Source: PVC group bacterium (GTDB lineage Bacteria > Verrucomicrobiota > Kiritimatiellia > SS1-B-03-39 > UBA6053). From it: a stretch of DNA of 8,335 bases. Where the stretch lies: positions 1-8,335 of the forward strand of contig PXDP01000239.1 in the NCBI GenBank assembly GCA_003565035.1. The letters are read 5' to 3'. A model generated the notes under the pieces. The model was not told the origin of the DNA. It made no database searches and worked only from the letters and a program-made list of their open reading frames with translations. Shown here in pieces: positions 5,771 to 8,335 of the stretch. Position numbers and translations under genes: made by a program. Position 1 is the first letter of the stretch; each line of letters opens with the position of its first letter.

Positions 5771-7947
5771 GCGTCCACACCCTCCAGAAGTTGAGTGAGC
5801 AGATTTTTCGCCGCCACCGGAATCACCGTGCCGGGTCCAAAAATCGCGGCCGCGCCGGCCTCGCGAAGGAAGGCATAATCCTGGGCGGGAATCACTCCGC
5901 CAATCACCACCATGATATCCTCACGGCCGCGCTTACGAAGTTCGCCGATCAGCGCCGGTAGCAGCGTCTTGTGTCCGGCGGCCAGCGAACTCATGCCGAC
6001 AATGTGCACGTCATTCTCCACCGCCATCTGCGCCGCTTCCTCGGGGGTCATGAACAGCGGCCCCACGTCCACATCAAAACCGAGGTCCGCAAACGCCGTA
6101 GCCACCACTTTGCCGCCGCGGTCGTGACCGTCCTGCCCCAGTTTGGCCACGAGAATGCGCGGACGCCGGCCTTCCACCGCCGCGAACTTGTCTGCGAGAT
6201 CCTGAACATCTTTCACGGCGCCATCCTCCCCATACGTGCTGCTGTAAACGCCGGAAATCGAACGGATCACGGCCTGATGCCGGCCGAAATGGACTTCCAG
6301 CGCATCGGAAATTTCGCCAAGCGAGGCCCGGGCCCGCGCGGCATTCACCGCCAGTTCGAGCAGATTGCCTTTTTCACCGCCCGCACAGGCGGTCAGTGCC
6401 GCCAGGGCTTCACGGCATTTGGATTCGTCGCGTTCGGCCCGGAGTTTCTCCAGACGGCGGATCTGCGAATCGCGCACCGCCGTGTTGTCCACCTCCAGAA
6501 TCTCCAGCGGATCCTCGTTTTCCAGCCGGTACTTGTTCACGCCGATGATCGCCTCTTTGCCGGAGTCAATCAAGGCCTGACGCCGGGCGGCGGCCTCCTC
6601 AATGCGCATCTTGGGCAGGCCGGTTTCAATCGCTTTGGCCATGCCGCCGAGCTGTTCCACTTCGAGGATGTGCTCCCAGGCTTTCTCCATGAGCTGATTG
6701 GTGAGGGTTTCCAGATAATAGGACCCGCCCCAGGGATCCACCGTCCGGCAGATCGCGGTCTCATGCTGCAGATACAACTGGGTATTCCGCGCAATCCGCG
6801 CCGAGAAATCCGTCGGCAGCGCAATCGCCTCGTCCAGCGAGTTGGTGTGCAGCGACTGGGTGTGACCCAGCGTCGCCGCCATCGCCTCGACACAGGTCCG
6901 GGCCACGTTGTTGAACGGATCCTGCTCGGTCAGCGACCAGCCGGAGGTCTGACTGTGCGTGCGCAGGGCCATGGATTTGTCGTTTTTGGGGTCGAACTGT
7001 TTGATCAGTTTCGCCCAGATTACCCGGGCCGCCCGCATTTTCGCCACTTCCATGAAATAGTTCATGCCCTGGGCCCAGAAGAAGGACAGCCGCGGCGCAA
7101 ACGCATCGATGTCGATCCCCGCCGCAATCCCGGCCCGGACATACTCCAAACCGTCGGCAAGCGTGTAGGCCATCTCCAGGTCGGCGGTCGCTCCCGCCTC
7201 CTGCATGTGGTAGCCGGAAATCGAAATGCTGTTAAACTTCGGCATTTTCTGCGAGGTGAACTCGAAAATATCCGCAATGATCTTCATCGAGGGCAGCGGC
7301 GGATAAATATAGGTGTTCCGCACCATGTACTCTTTGAGAATATCGTTCTGAATCGTGCCCGTGAGCTGGGCCATGGGAACGCCCTGCTCTTCTCCGGCCA
7401 CAATGAAAAAGGCCAGAATCGGCAGCACCGCCCCGTTCATGGTCATGGAAACCGACATCTTGTCCAGCGGAATGCCGTCGAAGAGAACCTTCATGTCGAG
7501 GATCGAGTCCACCGCCACCCCGGCTTTGCCCACATCCCCGGTCACCCGCGGATGATCCGAATCGTATCCCCGGTGCGTCGCCAAATCGAAAGCGACCGAC
7601 AGCCCTTTCTGTCCCATGGCCAGATTCCGGCGGTAAAACGCATTCGACTCCTCTGCCGTCGAAAATCCCGCGTACTGCCGCACCGTCCACGGACGCATGC
7701 AGTACATTGTGGTATACGGACCGCGCAGAAAGGGCGGAATTCCGGAGGTGTATTCCAAATGCTGACAGTCCGAATAATCGTTCTTGCTGTAGAGCGCGCG
7801 AATGTTGATGTGCTCCAGGGATTCGGTCAGCAGATCCGCCGCCGATTTGCCGGTGCGGGTCTTCAGATCCGCCCGCCAGGCATCCGCGGAGAACTGTGCC
7901 GCCTCCGGATTAAAGTCAACAGTGGTAAAGTCGGGAACAGATTTCAT
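5767..7947 (-). CDS. mutB: Methylmalonyl-CoA mutase large (catalytic) subunit
   Basis: This 726-residue subunit catalyses the adenosylcobalamin-dependent interconversion of succinyl-CoA and (R)-methylmalonyl-CoA. The N-terminal TIM barrel holds PPFLRGPYTTMYCMRPW (71-87), RQYAGFSTAEESNAFYRRN (90-108) and SGYHMQEAG (244-252). Tyr92, Arg210, Tyr246 and His247 correspond to Propionibacterium Tyr89, Arg207, Tyr243 and His244, so the active site appears intact. The C-terminal B12 domain (about 596-726) has the base-off cobalamin signature DGHDRG, with ligand His608, followed by GMSSLAAGH (651-659) and VIGGVIP (681-687). The length is standard, with no frameshift. CCGGAG lies upstream of the ATG, which overlaps the mutA stop by 4 nt. 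This arrangement fits a bacterial MutAB heterodimer. Confidence 0.98.
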   Translation of the reverse strand: MKSVPDFTTVDFNPEAAQFSADAWRADLKTRTGKSAADLLTESLEHINIRALYSKNDYSDCQHLEYTSGIPPFLRGPYTTMYCMRPWTVRQYAGFSTAEESNAFYRRNLAMGQKGLSVAFDLATHRGYDSDHPRVTGDVGKAGVAVDSILDMKVLFDGIPLDKMSVSMTMNGAVLPILAFFIVAGEEQGVPMAQLTGTIQNDILKEYMVRNTYIYPPLPSMKIIADIFEFTSQKMPKFNSISISGYHMQEAGATADLEMAYTLADGLEYVRAGIAAGIDIDAFAPRLSFFWAQGMNYFMEVAKMRAARVIWAKLIKQFDPKNDKSMALRTHSQTSGWSLTEQDPFNNVARTCVEAMAATLGHTQSLHTNSLDEAIALPTDFSARIARNTQLYLQHETAICRTVDPWGGSYYLETLTNQLMEKAWEHILEVEQLGGMAKAIETGLPKMRIEEAAARRQALIDSGKEAIIGVNKYRLENEDPLEILEVDNTAVRDSQIRRLEKLRAERDESKCREALAALTACAGGEKGNLLELAVNAARARASLGEISDALEVHFGRHQAVIRSISGVYSSTYGEDGAVKDVQDLADKFAAVEGRRPRILVAKLGQDGHDRGGKVVATAFADLGFDVDVGPLFMTPEEAAQMAVENDVHIVGMSSLAAGHKTLLPALIGELRKRGREDIMVVIGGVIPAQDYAFLREAGAAAIFGPGTVIPVAAKNLLTQLLEGVDA
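5780..5785 (-). promoter_or_regulatory. Ribosome binding site of meaB inside the mutB end
   Basis: The minus strand reads GGAGGG nine bases before the GTG start. It is embedded in the last codons of mutB. Together with the GTGA stop/start overlap it points to coupled translation and fixes the meaB start. Confidence 0.65.
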
Positions 7948-8335
7948 TGGGCAACTCCGGTGAGGGCTTGCAGATCAGACAGTAACTCAAGGTTGTTGGC
8001 GCGCAAGTGAATAAACTCATCCACTCCGGCGGCTTTGAAGGCCTCCACATGGTCGGGCAGCAGACCGGCGACCAGCACCTGAATCTTCGGGTTCGCCGCT
8101 TTCACCGCGTTGGCAAAGGCCGGGACCAGATCCGGATAGGTGTCGTCCGTGGAGCAGATCACTGTCACCGCCGCCCCGGAGTCGATTACCGCTTTGGCCG
8201 CCTCCTCCGCAGTGTCGAAGCGTTGCGAGGCGTCGATTGCAAATCCGGAGGGTTTCAGGAATTCCTGACAGAAATCCGAGCGGAGTTTGTGTTGTTTCAC
8301 CGGCCCCATTTGAGCCAGCAGCACGCTTGGCGGTA
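7944..8335 (-). CDS. mutA: Methylmalonyl-CoA mutase small subunit, C-terminal fragment cut by the window edge
   Basis: The last 129 residues of a larger gene are visible, and the reading frame stays open to the window edge, so the true start lies outside. A GTG at 8322-8324 is internal and not the start. The visible part begins PPSVLLAQMGP and ends in a flavodoxin-like B12-binding-type domain. It lacks the DxHxxG cobalamin motif, as is normal for the non-catalytic MutA subunit. Its place directly before mutB with an ATGA overlap makes the call secure. The fragment contributes to heterodimer stability, not to catalysis. Confidence 0.93.
   Translation of the reverse strand, partial: PPSVLLAQMGPVKQHKLRSDFCQEFLKPSGFAIDASQRFDTAEEAAKAVIDSGAAVTVICSTDDTYPDLVPAFANAVKAANPKIQVLVAGLLPDHVEAFKAAGVDEFIHLRANNLELLSDLQALTGVAQ

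Noticed and set aside
5971..8010. Long plus-strand open frame opposite mutB
   Set aside because: It lies antisense to a textbook mutB. Its translation is rich in His, Arg and Gly with no domain, as expected for a GC-rich shadow frame.

Overview
The window is one stretch of a bacterial chromosome (or genome bin) that is GC-rich by eye. It carries a single-direction gene cluster on the minus strand for interconverting succinyl-CoA and propionyl-CoA. In transcription order, right to left, the genes are: the C-terminal end of mutA (cut by the window edge), mutB, meaB, mce, a small ABM-fold protein, mmdA, an OadG/MmdD-like membrane subunit, a biotin carrier protein, and an OadB/MmdB-like membrane carboxyl-lyase. 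No gene on the plus strand can be supported.

The genes fit together as a pathway. MutAB is the B12-dependent mutase that converts succinyl-CoA to (R)-methylmalonyl-CoA. MeaB is the G-protein chaperone that protects and repairs it. Mce epimerises (R)- to (S)-methylmalonyl-CoA. The last four genes encode the subunits of a methylmalonyl-CoA decarboxylase of the ion-pumping, biotin-dependent type: carboxyltransferase, membrane anchor, biotin carrier and membrane decarboxylase. This is the succinate-to-propionate branch used by fermenters. Run backwards it would serve propionate use. No biotin carboxylase is present here, which favours the decarboxylase reading over an ATP-dependent propionyl-CoA carboxylase.

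Spacing is very tight: 4-nt stop/start overlaps at mutA/mutB, mutB/meaB and oadG/biotin carrier, a 17-nt overlap at meaB/mce, and gaps of 12 to 37 nt elsewhere. The exception is 166 nt between mce and the ABM gene. That gap is filled by an 8-nt G-rich repeat array (unit TGGGGTGA or TGGGGTTA) and a perfect 16-bp palindrome. Downstream of the last gene, positions 1-208 hold a cluster of GC-rich inverted repeats and no gene. The promoter lies outside the window.

The lineage cannot be fixed from this sequence. The gene set suggests an anaerobe. The GC-rich intergenic dyads resemble, from memory, elements seen in Planctomycetes/Verrucomicrobia/Kiritimatiellota-type genomes, which is a weak inference. 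The pathway itself is known. The parts most worth a second look are: loss in the membrane subunit of several residues known to matter for sodium coupling in the Klebsiella homologue; an unusual Cys at the acyl-CoA specificity position of the carboxyltransferase; the embedded ABM gene with no visible ribosome binding site; and the G-tract array in front of it.
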